From positions 33,330 to 97,329 of the forward strand of contig NZ_FXXN01000019.1 of assembly GCF_900184795.1 (NCBI RefSeq): a stretch of 64,000 nucleotides of DNA, written 5' to 3'. This DNA is from Magnetospirillum sp. 15-1 (GTDB lineage Bacteria; Pseudomonadota; Alphaproteobacteria; Rhodospirillales; Magnetospirillaceae). Both the position numbers and the translations under genes were made by a program. Below the pieces are notes generated by a model, which was not told the DNA's origin, did not search any database, and worked only from the letters and a program-made list of their open reading frames with translations. Positions 51,561-60,088 of the stretch are shown piece after piece (the first letter of the stretch is position 1; each line of letters starts with the position of its first letter).

Positions 51561-53108
51561 TTAATGGCTTGTCCCGGATGAAAATGTAATTTTGTTGAAG
51601 ACATTGTACTTGCCCACCGGCCGCTTCATGGGCATGCGGGTCACCACCTCGAAGCTTTCGGCGTCGAAGACGATCAGTTCGCCCTCGGCCTCCATCACCG
51701 AGATCAGCACGTGCTTGCCCGAGCGGTCGAACTCGGCATGGGCCGTGGTGCGGCCCGGCGCCGGGCGCAGCGTCCTGACGATCTCCAAGGTATTGAGGTC
51801 GATGACCTGGATGGCGTCCTTCTCCTTGCCCATGGAGACGTCGATCCAGGCATAGCTGGTGTTCTCGTGGCTGCGCATGAAGAAGCCCGGCCCCAGGGTC
51901 GGGATACGCTTGACCGTCTTCCAGGTCTCCATGTCGATGACGCTGATCACCGCCTCTTTCAGGTGCGGCGTGGCCATGTAGTCGCGGCCGTCCTTCTTGA
52001 AGATGATACCCGAGCCCAGATGCGGCATGCCGGGCAGGTCGATCTCCGCCACCTTGCGCTTGATGTCCAGGTCGACCACCAGCCCCTTGGTGCCGTCGCG
52101 CGACGCGCCCATGACCCGCTCGTAGGTGCGGTCAAAGAAGAAGTCGTCGAGATGGTCCGGAATGCGGATACGCAGCGCCTGGAAGCGGCCGCCGGGGCTG
52201 ATGCCCTCCTCGTGGCCCTTCTCGTAGGAATGGACGAAGCCGTTCATCACCGGCCCGGCATCGTCGGCGTAGGGAATCTCCCAGACTTCCTGGATGTCCT
52301 TCAGCGCCACCACGAAGCTGGACCTGGGCGGCGCGGTATAGACCGCCGAGACGCGCGACGTCGCCCCGGCGTCGCCCACCACCGGGATCACCTGCAGCGG
52401 CGCGAGGTCGCGGGCATCCAGCGCCACCAGGGTATGGGGCAGCATGTTGCCGACCATCAGGAAGCGCCCGTCATGGGAGACGGCGACGTTGCGGGTGTTC
52501 ACCCCCGCCCTGATCTCGGCGACGATCTGCAGGGTGTAAAGGTCGTACTTGGTGATCCAGCCATCGCGCGACGCCAGATAGACGAAGCGGCCGTCGGGCG
52601 AATACTTGGCGCCGCCGTGCAGGGCGAAGCGGCTTTGGAAGCGGGCCAGCGGCTTGAAGGAATCGCCGTCCAGGATGGTGACGTGATGGTCGCCGGTCTC
52701 CACCACCGTGAACAGGTTCAAGGGATCGGTGTTCCATTGCGGCTTGGCCGGCAGCAGGTCGGGATTGACGCTGAGCACGCGCGACGCCTTGATCTCCTCC
52801 ATACCCCAGCGGGGCACGGCGGGCAGCGGCGTGAAGACGTAGTCGGCCAGGGCCTTGATCTGCCCGGGGTTGAGCTTGTCGGCATGGCCGGGCATCTGGG
52901 TCGCCGCCCGCCCGTTGGCGATGACCGTCTCGGCCTCGGCCTTTCTGAGCCGCCCCAGATTTTCCGGCAGCAGGGCCGGGCCGATGGCGCCCAGGCGGTC
53001 GGCACCATGGCAGGCGGCGCAATGCTCGGCATAGAGACGCGGCGCGTCTTCCGCCGCGAAGGCGGGGGCGGCCAGCAGTAGCGCCGCCGCGATCAAAGAA
53101 GCCTTCAT
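51561..53108 (-). CDS. nirN: NirN, d1-type cytochrome in heme d1 maturation
   Basis: A 515-residue periplasmic protein related to NirS. A signal peptide (ASLIAAALLLAAPAFAAE) is followed by a cytochrome c domain with CAACH (30-34) and an eight-bladed propeller that binds heme d1 (LFTVVETGDHHVTILDGD, through TPHLKEAVISVI). NirN acts late in heme d1 synthesis and delivery. The last 13 codons (VFNKITFSSGTSH) are AT-rich and come from the integrated element. Its ATG overlaps the nirJ stop (ATGA). Confidence 0.9.
   Translation of the reverse strand: MKASLIAAALLLAAPAFAAEDAPRLYAEHCAACHGADRLGAIGPALLPENLGRLRKAEAETVIANGRAATQMPGHADKLNPGQIKALADYVFTPLPAVPRWGMEEIKASRVLSVNPDLLPAKPQWNTDPLNLFTVVETGDHHVTILDGDSFKPLARFQSRFALHGGAKYSPDGRFVYLASRDGWITKYDLYTLQIVAEIRAGVNTRNVAVSHDGRFLMVGNMLPHTLVALDARDLAPLQVIPVVGDAGATSRVSAVYTAPPRSSFVVALKDIQEVWEIPYADDAGPVMNGFVHSYEKGHEEGISPGGRFQALRIRIPDHLDDFFFDRTYERVMGASRDGTKGLVVDLDIKRKVAEIDLPGMPHLGSGIIFKKDGRDYMATPHLKEAVISVIDMETWKTVKRIPTLGPGFFMRSHENTSYAWIDVSMGKEKDAIQVIDLNTLEIVRTLRPAPGRTTAHAEFDRSGKHVLISVMEAEGELIVFDAESFEVVTRMPMKRPVGKYNVFNKITFSSGTSH
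51595..51603. repeat. attR core direct repeat
   Basis: TTGAAGACA within the nirN 3' end, identical to attL at 23713-23721. Codons downstream of it in nirN are element-derived. Confidence 0.75.
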
Positions 53109-54247
53109 GCCAGCCCGATCTCCTCGTCGCTGAGATAGCATCCGGGGTCCTCGGCCCAGGTATTGCCGGTCACCCGGTGGGCCCGCACCCGCGTATTGCC
53201 GTTGCACATATCAAGATAGGCGCAGGCCTTACAGCGCCCCTCCACCGGCCGGGGCCGCGCCTTCAAGCCGGCCATCAGCGCATCCGAGGTATCGGGCCAG
53301 ATGGCCGAGAACGGCCGGTCGCGCACGTTGCCCAGCTTGTGGTTCCACCACATGGTGTCGGGATGCACCTCGCCCAGATTGTCGATATTGGCGACGTTGA
53401 TGCCGGACGCATTGCCGCCCCACTGGACCAGCTTGGCGGCGATGTGCTCCGCCTTGTCCGGGTGGTTGCGCCGGACCCAGGACAGGAAATAGGGGCCGTC
53501 GGCGTCGTTGTTGCCGCTGACGAATTCCCGCTCGCGCCCGGCCGCCGCATGGGCCCAGGCGGTGTCGAACAGATAGTCCATGGAGGTGCGCGTCACCTGC
53601 ACGGTGGCGTCGTCCAGGCGGTTCTTGTTGCCGCGCCCGGCATAGTTCAGGTGCGAGAAGTAGAACTTCGCCACTCCCTCGCTCTCCATCAGATCCACCA
53701 CCTGGGGCAGTTCGGCGGCATTGTCCATGGTCATGGTGAAGCGCAGGCCCACCTTGACGCCCTTCTTCACGCAACGGCGGATGCCGCCCATGGATTCGGC
53801 GAAGGCCCCCTGGCGCGCCCGGAAGCGGTCATGGGTGGCGTCGATGCCGTCGATGCTGATGCCGACGTAATTGAAGCCGATCTCGGCGATACGGTCGGCG
53901 ATGCGATCATCGATCAGGGTGCCGTTGGACGAAAGCGCGGTATAGAAGCCCATCTCCCTGGCGCGGATGGCGATGTCGAAGATGTCGGGACGCAGCAGGG
54001 GCTCGCCGCCCGACAGGATCAGCACCGGCACGCGGAAGGACTTCAAATCCTTCATCACGCCGAACACCTCGTCGGTGGTGAGTTCGCCGGCGAAATCCTT
54101 GTCGGCCGAGATGGAATAGCAATGCTTGCAGGCGAGGTTGCAGCGGCGGATCAGGTTCCAGATCACCACCGGCCCCGGCGGGTCGCGACGCGGCCCCACA
54201 TTCGTGGGGGCGACAAGTTCCTGCATGAACTGGGAAACACGGAACAC
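53105..54247 (-). CDS. nirJ: NirJ, radical SAM enzyme of heme d1 synthesis
   Basis: A 380-residue radical SAM protein that removes propionate side chains from 12,18-didecarboxysiroheme. The [4Fe-4S]-SAM motif is CNLACKHCY (Cys 36, 40, 43). The GGEP motif follows as LSGGEPLLRPD. A C-terminal SPASM-like region carries further cysteines in RCKACAYLDMCNGNTR and PGCYLSDEE. It lies between nirH and nirN as in other nir operons. Confidence 0.93.
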   Translation of the reverse strand: MFRVSQFMQELVAPTNVGPRRDPPGPVVIWNLIRRCNLACKHCYSISADKDFAGELTTDEVFGVMKDLKSFRVPVLILSGGEPLLRPDIFDIAIRAREMGFYTALSSNGTLIDDRIADRIAEIGFNYVGISIDGIDATHDRFRARQGAFAESMGGIRRCVKKGVKVGLRFTMTMDNAAELPQVVDLMESEGVAKFYFSHLNYAGRGNKNRLDDATVQVTRTSMDYLFDTAWAHAAAGREREFVSGNNDADGPYFLSWVRRNHPDKAEHIAAKLVQWGGNASGINVANIDNLGEVHPDTMWWNHKLGNVRDRPFSAIWPDTSDALMAGLKARPRPVEGRCKACAYLDMCNGNTRVRAHRVTGNTWAEDPGCYLSDEEIGLA

Positions 54248-54256
54248 CGGAAACTC

Positions 54257-54736
54257 CTACAGACGAAGGCCCGTCTTCTTGAGGATGCGTGACGAGAACA
54301 GCACCAGATGGCCGCGCGACAGATCACCCAGCACCGTAGCGACGCGCTCCACCAGGGCGTCGGCGTCGGCCTTCTCCTTGGCGTGGATCATGGCGAACAG
54401 GGAATACGGCCAGTCGGGCAGATGGCGCGGCCGGTGGTAGCAATGGCTGACGAAATCCAGTTCGCCCACCCGACGCCCCGCCTCGGGAATATCCCCGTCG
54501 GCCACGTCCCACACGGTCATGCCGTTGAACTTGTAGCCGAGCGCATAGTGGTTGGGCACCACTCCGATACGGCGGATGACGCCGTCGGCCAGCAGGCGCT
54601 CCATGCGGTTCATCACCTCGTCGGCCGAGACGCCCACCTGGCGCGCCACCTCGTGATAGGGCTTGTCCACCAGGGGCAGCCCATCCTGGGTCGCCACCAC
54701 GATGGCACGGTCGACGGGGTCGAGAGCGGTGGTCAT
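54257..54736 (-). CDS. nirH: NirH, siroheme decarboxylase subunit
   Basis: A 159-residue Lrp/AsnC-like protein, one of four NirDLGH subunits that decarboxylate siroheme to didecarboxysiroheme. The N-terminal HTH-like part (DRAIVVATQDGLPLVDKPYH) has lost canonical regulator function. The ligand-binding half contains SHCYHRPRHLPDWPYSLFAM, a hallmark of the L/H type. The ATG at 54736 overlaps the nirG stop. It sits 9 bp upstream of nirJ. Confidence 0.88.
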   Translation of the reverse strand: MTTALDPVDRAIVVATQDGLPLVDKPYHEVARQVGVSADEVMNRMERLLADGVIRRIGVVPNHYALGYKFNGMTVWDVADGDIPEAGRRVGELDFVSHCYHRPRHLPDWPYSLFAMIHAKEKADADALVERVATVLGDLSRGHLVLFSSRILKKTGLRL

Positions 54737-55176
54737 GCCTCGAACCTCAGGCCCACGTAAAACTCCTGGATCTTCGGCATGTCGTGCACCGGAATGCCGG
54801 TGCGCGCCTCGATCTCGGCCAGCACCTCGGCCTTGCGGCCCGGCTTCTCGGTCGCCACCACGAACCACATGTTGAGCGCATGCTCGCGGGCGTAATTGTG
54901 CGCCACTTCGGGGTAGGAATTGACCATGTCGGCCACCTCCTCGAAGCGCTCGGCCGGCACCTTCATGGCCGACAGGGTCAGTTCGCCCCCCATCCGCTCG
55001 GCATGCCACATGGGGCCGAAGCGCGAGATGATGCCGTCTTCCTTCAGCTTGCGGATGCGGGCCATCAACTGGGTGCCGGTCAGGCCCAGGGGCTCTCCGA
55101 TGGCGCCGAACGGCTGGTCGCAGATGGGGAACCCACCTTGCAGGGAATTGATGATGGCGCGGTCGATATCGTCCAT
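54733..55176 (-). CDS. nirG: NirG, siroheme decarboxylase subunit
   Basis: A 147-residue Lrp-like subunit of siroheme decarboxylase. It starts MDDIDRAIINSLQGGFPICD and includes GIISRFGPMWHAERMGG and NYAREHALNMWFVVATE, the D/G-type pattern. It overlaps nirH by 4 bp. The assignment as G rather than D rests on position in the nirF-D-L-G-H-J order. Confidence 0.88.
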   Translation of the reverse strand: MDDIDRAIINSLQGGFPICDQPFGAIGEPLGLTGTQLMARIRKLKEDGIISRFGPMWHAERMGGELTLSAMKVPAERFEEVADMVNSYPEVAHNYAREHALNMWFVVATEKPGRKAEVLAEIEARTGIPVHDMPKIQEFYVGLRFEA

Positions 55177-55185
55177 GACCCGATC

Positions 55186-55692
55186 CTACTCCGCCGCCGC
55201 CGCCCGGGGGATGGGCCGTCCGTAGCGCGCCCCGGTCTGCTTGAAGCGCCGGGTGGAGAACAGCACCGCATGGGGATATTCGGCCAGATCGAAGCGCCGC
55301 ACCAGCGCCGCGATGGTATCCTCCACCGCCCCCCGGTCGCGGCCGTGGATCATGCAGAACAGATTGTAGGGCCAGTCGGGCAGCCGGGGCGGGCGGCGAT
55401 AGCACAGCGTCACCTCGGGCGCATCGCCCAGGCGGCGCCCCACCTCGCCGACCACTCCGTCGGGAATGCTCCACACCGACATGGCGTTGGCGCGAAAGCC
55501 CAGTTCGTGGTGGCGGACGATGATGCCGAAGCGGCGGATGATCCCTGTGTCGCGCATGGCCTGGATACGCCCGATCACCTCGGCCTCGTCCATGCCCAAC
55601 TGCGCCCCCACCGCCTTGTAGGGATGGGAGACCAGGGGCAGCCCCTCGGCCAGGGCCGAGACCAGGGCGAGATCGCGGTCGCTCAGCTCCAT
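55186..55692 (-). CDS. nirL: NirL, siroheme decarboxylase subunit
   Basis: A 168-residue Lrp-like subunit. GIIRRFGIIVRHHELGFRAN and CYRRPPRLPDWPYNLFCMIH match the L/H type. The start at 55692 (MELSDRDLALVSALAE) overlaps the nirD stop by about 10 bp; the ORF extends further but only with nirD sequence in another frame. Confidence 0.88.
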   Translation of the reverse strand: MELSDRDLALVSALAEGLPLVSHPYKAVGAQLGMDEAEVIGRIQAMRDTGIIRRFGIIVRHHELGFRANAMSVWSIPDGVVGEVGRRLGDAPEVTLCYRRPPRLPDWPYNLFCMIHGRDRGAVEDTIAALVRRFDLAEYPHAVLFSTRRFKQTGARYGRPIPRAAAAE

Positions 55693-56132
55693 TTGAGATC
55701 GAATCCCAGGTCGATGTGAAAATGCTCGAGCAGCGGCAGGTCGAGGACCTGAAGCCCGGCTTGCTCGGAAATCTCGGCCAGCACCTCGGCCACCCGCGCC
55801 CCCGAAGGGGCCGTCACCACGAACCACAGGTTCAGGCGGTGCTCGCGCTGGTAATTATGGTTGACCTCGGCGAAGGCATTGACCAGATCAGCCACCTCGT
55901 CCAGGCGATGATCGGGCACCGCCATGGCCGCCAGCGTCGAGCCGCCTACCGTGTGCGGCCGGAACACCGCGCCCACCCGGCTGACCGAACCGCCGCGCAT
56001 CAGGCGGGCGAGGCGATCCATCACCTCGTCCTCGTCCAGCCCCAGACGCTCGCCCAGCACGGCATAGGGCCGCGCCGCCAGCGGAAAGTCCTGCTGGAAC
56101 TCGTTGAGAAGACGCCGGTCGAGTTGGTCCAT
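55683..56132 (-). CDS. nirD: NirD, siroheme decarboxylase subunit
   Basis: A 149-residue Lrp-like subunit starting MDQLDRRLLNEFQQDFPLAA. VSRVGAVFRPHTVGGSTLAA and HNYQREHRLNLWFVVT match the D/G type. NirD and NirL usually act as a pair and are a single fused gene in some denitrifiers; here they are separate but overlapping. Confidence 0.88.
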   Translation of the reverse strand: MDQLDRRLLNEFQQDFPLAARPYAVLGERLGLDEDEVMDRLARLMRGGSVSRVGAVFRPHTVGGSTLAAMAVPDHRLDEVADLVNAFAEVNHNYQREHRLNLWFVVTAPSGARVAEVLAEISEQAGLQVLDLPLLEHFHIDLGFDLKWS

Positions 56133-56236
56133 TTCATAGCCCCTCAAGTGCCGGGCGGGCGCCTTGGCGCCCTTGGCTCCTCCGCCGCGCTCCGGGTCGC
56201 TCAATGCTCCCGCGCTCGCTTGCGCTCGCTCGATCA

Positions 56237-57403
56237 TCACAACCCGGTCTTGTTGGCACGGTTGGTGAAGAAGATGCCGCTGGGCCGGGCGGCCGGCATT
56301 TCCACCACCTTCTCCAGGGTCTCGGTATCATAGACCACCACCATGTCGGAATCCCGCGCCGACAGCCACACCCGCTCGCCCTTCGGGGTAAATTCCATGT
56401 GCAGGATGGCCAGCCCCGGCTCCAGGGTCTTGATCACCTTCTTGGTCTGGGTGTCGATCACCTGGACCTTGGAGTAATCGGGAACGGCGAAGTTGACCCA
56501 CACCTGCCGTCCGTCGGGCCGCGCCATGGCGAAGACCGGCTGGCCCGCCACGTCGATACGGGTTTTCTCGGTCCATTTGCCCTTGTCCACCACCAGCACC
56601 TGATGATGGCCGATGGCCGGCAGCCAGATTTCATCCCCGGCCGCCGCCCAGCCGCGCAGATGGGGCATCTTGTAGACCGGCAGGGCTTCCTTGCCCTTGC
56701 CGTAATGGTCGAGGATGCGGCGCACCCCCTTGTCGGGGTTCCACAGGTCCAGAAGCGCGATGCCGTCCTCGCCGAACAGCCCGGCTAGGTACCAGCGCCC
56801 GTCGCCGGTGATCAGCGCGTCATAGGGCAGCTTGCCGATATTGGTGTGCTTGGTGATCCTGGGGGCCTTGGGATCGGCCAGATCGGCGATCCAGATCTCG
56901 CCCGCGTCGTACAGGGTGTAGATGAAGCGCTTGCCGGTCAGGTCGGCGATGCCGATCACCTTGCTGGGCTTGCCGTCGGCACCGATGGCGGGAATATCGG
57001 CCACCTGCTCCAGGGTGGCGGCATCGAACACCTTGACGCCGCCCGGCGTGTAATTGGCCACCGCCACCAGCGAGCCGTCCTGCGAGATGGCGCCGCCGAT
57101 GGAATTGCCCGACTGCATCACCCGCCCGACGATGGAACCGGTCAGGATATCCACCTTGGTCAGGCCGCCGTCGCGGCCGAACACGAAGGCGTAGCGCTGG
57201 TCACTGGAATAGACCAGGGCGGCATGGGACAGGTCGCCCAGGCCGGTCACCGAGGCCAGTTGGGTCGAGGTGCTGTTCTCGACCACCATCAGGCGGCCGT
57301 CGGCGCGCTCCACCACCAGGCCGAGATCGCCGGTACCGCGCAAAGCGGGGGAACATCCGGCCAGCAGCGCCAGACCCAGGCAGGCGGCGGCGATACGCTT
57401 CAT
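56237..57403 (-). CDS. nirF: NirF, heme d1 synthesis lipoprotein
   Basis: A 388-residue d1-propeller protein needed for the last dehydrogenation steps of heme d1 synthesis. The lipoprotein signal is LGLALLAGC, so it is probably anchored in the periplasm. Propeller repeats run from LGLVVERADGRLMVVENST to SDMVVVYDTETLEKVVEMP. It overlaps the nirC stop by 4 bp and precedes nirD by about 100 bp. Confidence 0.9.
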   Translation of the reverse strand: MKRIAAACLGLALLAGCSPALRGTGDLGLVVERADGRLMVVENSTSTQLASVTGLGDLSHAALVYSSDQRYAFVFGRDGGLTKVDILTGSIVGRVMQSGNSIGGAISQDGSLVAVANYTPGGVKVFDAATLEQVADIPAIGADGKPSKVIGIADLTGKRFIYTLYDAGEIWIADLADPKAPRITKHTNIGKLPYDALITGDGRWYLAGLFGEDGIALLDLWNPDKGVRRILDHYGKGKEALPVYKMPHLRGWAAAGDEIWLPAIGHHQVLVVDKGKWTEKTRIDVAGQPVFAMARPDGRQVWVNFAVPDYSKVQVIDTQTKKVIKTLEPGLAILHMEFTPKGERVWLSARDSDMVVVYDTETLEKVVEMPAARPSGIFFTNRANKTGL

Positions 57404-57735
57404 TTCAGATCTCCCATGAGATAAGCGGCGATCCAGGCGGCCTCTTCACGGCTCAGCATGGCCTTCCACGGCGGCATGGGGGTGCCGGGGCGCCCTTCCA
57501 GGATGGTGTCGATCACCGCCTCGGCCGACAGCTTGGCCAAGTCTTCCTGCAGCAGGGGCGAGCCCAGGCCGCCGTGGCGGGTCATGCCGTGGCACGAACC
57601 GCAATCCTGGGCCACCATGTCCTTGAGTTTGGCCTGACGCGCCGGCGCGACTTCAGCCGGCACAACCTCGGCTGCCAGGGGCCATGCCACCAGCGCCATC
57701 ACCACCGTACCCGTCAGTGCCGCAAACAAACGCAT
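57400..57735 (-). CDS. nirC: NirC-type cytochrome c
   Basis: A 111-residue periplasmic monoheme cytochrome c. A signal peptide (FAALTGTVVMALVAWPLAAE) is followed by CGSCH and, near the C-terminus, the axial Met in GTPMPPWKAML. NirC donates electrons in heme d1 maturation or to NirS. The start at 57735 lies 90 bp downstream of nirE. Confidence 0.85.
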   Translation of the reverse strand: MRLFAALTGTVVMALVAWPLAAEVVPAEVAPARQAKLKDMVAQDCGSCHGMTRHGGLGSPLLQEDLAKLSAEAVIDTILEGRPGTPMPPWKAMLSREEAAWIAAYLMGDLK

Positions 57736-57824
57736 CCTCAGCCCTCCCACAGGCTGGTCGAAGCAATAGCATTCCCCGTGCCCCGAGGGCTTGACGTTGA
57801 GCAAGAGGCCGGTCGAAGAACGCC

Positions 57825-58613
57825 TTACGCCTCGACGGCGCCGCACCACTCGGCCACTTCCTGTTCGGCGGCCAGGGCCACCACGCGGCCGATGATCAGC
57901 AGGGCCGGCGGCTCCACCTGCCAGCGGGCCACGTCGGCCTCCAATTCCGCCAGGGTGCCGCGCAGGACACGCTGCGCCGCCGTGGTGCCCTTTTCCACCA
58001 CGGCCACCGGCGTGGCGGGATCGAGGCCGGCGGCCATCAGCCCATCGGCCATGGGGCCGGCGGTGCCGACCCCCATATAGACCACCAGGGTGCAGGAGGG
58101 ATCGGCCAGACGCTCCCAGTCCAGGTCCAGCGTCCGGTCCTCGAGCAAATGGCCGGTGACCAGACGGACGCTGCGCGCCACCTCGCGATGGGTCAGCGGA
58201 ATACCGGTGGCGGCGGCGCAACCGGCGGCGGCGGTGATGCCCGGCACCACCTCGGTGGCGATGCCGTAGCGGGCCAGATAGATGGATTCCTCGCCGCCCC
58301 GACCGAAGATATAGGGATCGCCGCCCTTGAGCCGGACCACCCGGCGGCCCGGCCGGGCCAGACTGACCAGCAGGTCGTTGATCTCGTCCTGGGGCAGCAG
58401 ATGGTGGCCCTTGGCCTTGCCCACCGAGATACGGGTGGTCCCCGGCGGAATCAGGTCGAGGATACCGTCGCTCACCAGGCGGTCATAGACCACCACGTCC
58501 GCCGACTGGATCAGGCGCATGGCCTTGACCGTCAGCAGATCGGGATCGCCCGGCCCCGCTCCCACCAGATGAACCAGCGGCCTGTTCTCGTCGGCCCAAC
58601 GCTCATCGGCCAT
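57825..58613 (-). CDS. nirE: NirE, uroporphyrinogen-III C-methyltransferase
   Basis: A 262-residue SUMT that makes precorrin-2 from uroporphyrinogen III using SAM, feeding siroheme and heme d1. Motifs: VHLVGAGPGDPDLLTVKAM, DVVVYDRLVS, VVRLKGGDPYIFGRGGEE, EVVPGITAAAGCAAATGIPL and VVYMGV. Its location inside the nir operon supports NirE rather than CobA. The start at 58613 (MADERWADENRP) is chosen because the longer ORF runs into the cupredoxin gene. Confidence 0.92.
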   Translation of the reverse strand: MADERWADENRPLVHLVGAGPGDPDLLTVKAMRLIQSADVVVYDRLVSDGILDLIPPGTTRISVGKAKGHHLLPQDEINDLLVSLARPGRRVVRLKGGDPYIFGRGGEESIYLARYGIATEVVPGITAAAGCAAATGIPLTHREVARSVRLVTGHLLEDRTLDLDWERLADPSCTLVVYMGVGTAGPMADGLMAAGLDPATPVAVVEKGTTAAQRVLRGTLAELEADVARWQVEPPALLIIGRVVALAAEQEVAEWCGAVEA

Positions 58614-58636
58614 GCTTTCCCCGCTCCCCCTGTTGC

Positions 58637-58969
58637 TCACGGCGCCACTTCGATGGTGCCCACCATCTCCGGGTGCGGCCCGCAGCGGTAGGGATAGATA
58701 CCCGGCGCGTCGAAGGTCCGTTTCCAGCTTTCCCCCGGAAACAGCCGGTCGGATTCCGCCAGCCCTTCCTTTTCGAAGAACACGCTGTGGCTGGTGCGTT
58801 TCTCGTCGTTGACCCATTCCACCGTGGTGCCCGGCTTGACCTTCAGCACCTGGGGCGTGAACAGGTTCTTGTCCATGCTTACCCGGGCGGCGTCGGCCGC
58901 CCAGGCGGGCGGGCCGGTCAGGACCAGGGCCGCACCGCCGAGAAGGATCAGCAGAAATCGACGCGTCAT
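58637..58969 (-). CDS. Periplasmic cupredoxin
   Basis: A 110-residue type-1 copper protein. A signal peptide (FLLILLGGAALVLTGPPAWA) is followed by a plastocyanin-like domain with ligands His in RTSHSVFF and Cys-x-x-His-x-x-Met in YRCGPHPEM. The middle CGPH loop is the type-1 copper pattern. Within this operon it probably carries electrons to the nitrite reductase. Confidence 0.85.
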   Translation of the reverse strand: MTRRFLLILLGGAALVLTGPPAWAADAARVSMDKNLFTPQVLKVKPGTTVEWVNDEKRTSHSVFFEKEGLAESDRLFPGESWKRTFDAPGIYPYRCGPHPEMVGTIEVAP

Positions 58970-58994
58970 GACCGGCCTCCTGATGGGTTTTGGC

Positions 58995-60011
58995 CTAGGG
59001 CAGCTTCACCGCCTTGATCTCGCCCTCGGCATCGAGGCCGAGTTTCATGTCGAGGGACACGTGGTGGAAGCGGCCGTTGGCGAAGTCGTCGTGCACCGCG
59101 AAGCCGACAGTATAGCTCTTGCCCGGCTCCATCGCCACCGAGCCCGGCTGGCCGCCGCCAAGCTTGCGGGTCATGGTCACCACCCAGTTGGCGCCGTCCT
59201 TCTTGCCCGAGGCGGACAGGTCGGCGGCGGCGGCGGGCTTCAGCACGCGCTCGGCCAGCACATAGCCGTGCTCGGCGGCGCCCGACGACTTCCAGCGCAG
59301 CAATTCCATGAAACCGCCGGCCTTCAGCAGGGCGTCCAGATCGGCCTGGGGCTTCACCTTATCCCAGTTGTCGCGCTTGGCGGTGTCGAACTGGGTGCGG
59401 CTTTCGGGAATGTATTTGGTGACGTAGCCGGCCTTGGTGTCGAGGCCCTTGGCGGCGCCCAGCGCGGCGGCGGCCGGCGCGGTCGGCATGTCGCGGGCGT
59501 CGGAGTGGCAGGTGGTCCAGCAGCCCGAGCGGGCGGCCATATCCACCTTGCCGCCGTCGATCATCATGGCCAGCTTGACCTCGTTGTCGGGGTCGAGCTT
59601 GCCGCCCTTGGCGAAGGGCACGTCCGCGTGCGGTCCGGCGGGAAATTCGAAGCGCAGGTAAAGGTTCTCGGCGTCATAGGCCGCCTTGACCCTGAGCGGG
59701 AAGGCGGCGCGCTTGCCCGGAATGGGGGTCTTCTCGGCCTTGGCCCCGGTCACCATCTTGGTGCCCATGTCCTGGGCTTCCTGGGAATGGCACTCGAAAC
59801 AGCGGTCGCCCTTCTTGAAGGCGCGCACGCCGCCGTGGTCCGAGCCGGTCAGAATCCATTCCATGGAGGTCTGGCCGGGATAGAACAGCATGGTTTCGGA
59901 AACGGGAATGCCATCCCAGTTGACCGCCTTGGGGGCGGCAAGGGCCGCACCGGCGGCCAGGGTCGAGACGACAAAAGCCGCCGCGGCGGCACGAAATGCG
60001 ATCTTGCCCAT
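58995..60011 (-). CDS. Diheme-type cytochrome with ethylbenzene-dehydrogenase-like heme domain
   Basis: A 338-residue exported protein. After the signal peptide (AAAAAFVVSTLAAGAALAAP) it has MEWILTGSDHGG, a CFECH heme motif, and the unusual CWTTCH motif with three residues between the cysteines. The remainder is the beta-rich heme domain typical of ethylbenzene/DMSO reductase-like subunits. It closely resembles the C-terminal half of the next upstream gene, so the two are tandem duplicates. It probably relays electrons in the periplasm. Confidence 0.75.
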   Translation of the reverse strand: MGKIAFRAAAAAFVVSTLAAGAALAAPKAVNWDGIPVSETMLFYPGQTSMEWILTGSDHGGVRAFKKGDRCFECHSQEAQDMGTKMVTGAKAEKTPIPGKRAAFPLRVKAAYDAENLYLRFEFPAGPHADVPFAKGGKLDPDNEVKLAMMIDGGKVDMAARSGCWTTCHSDARDMPTAPAAAALGAAKGLDTKAGYVTKYIPESRTQFDTAKRDNWDKVKPQADLDALLKAGGFMELLRWKSSGAAEHGYVLAERVLKPAAAADLSASGKKDGANWVVTMTRKLGGGQPGSVAMEPGKSYTVGFAVHDDFANGRFHHVSLDMKLGLDAEGEIKAVKLP

Positions 60012-60088
60012 CTGTCTTTCCCTCCCAGGAAAAAAAGGGGCCGGATGCGGGAATCCCCACTCCACATCCGGCCCGTCGCTTGACAGTA

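Larger units (their letters stand above)
23713..51603. mobile_element. Integrative element (27.9 kb) inserted in the 3' end of nirN
   Basis: The boundaries are a 9-bp direct repeat, TTGAAGACA, at 23713-23721 and 51595-51603, in matching codon phase of the nirN 3' end. A tyrosine integrase faces inward at the left end and an AlpA/Xis-like gene lies near the right end. Paired AGTAGCA sites occur inside both ends. The interior is lower in GC than the flanks and full of unknown small genes, regulators, recombinases and cargo. No capsid, tail, relaxase or type IV secretion genes are seen, so it is not an evident prophage or self-transmissible ICE. Confidence 0.85.

Noticed and set aside
23713-51603. 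A tRNA gene as the integration site
   Set aside because: No tRNA-like cloverleaf was seen at either junction, and both ends match the nirN 3' end in codon phase.
23713-51603. The element as a complete prophage
   Set aside because: No capsid, portal, terminase, tail or lysis genes are recognisable; DUF5131 alone is not enough.
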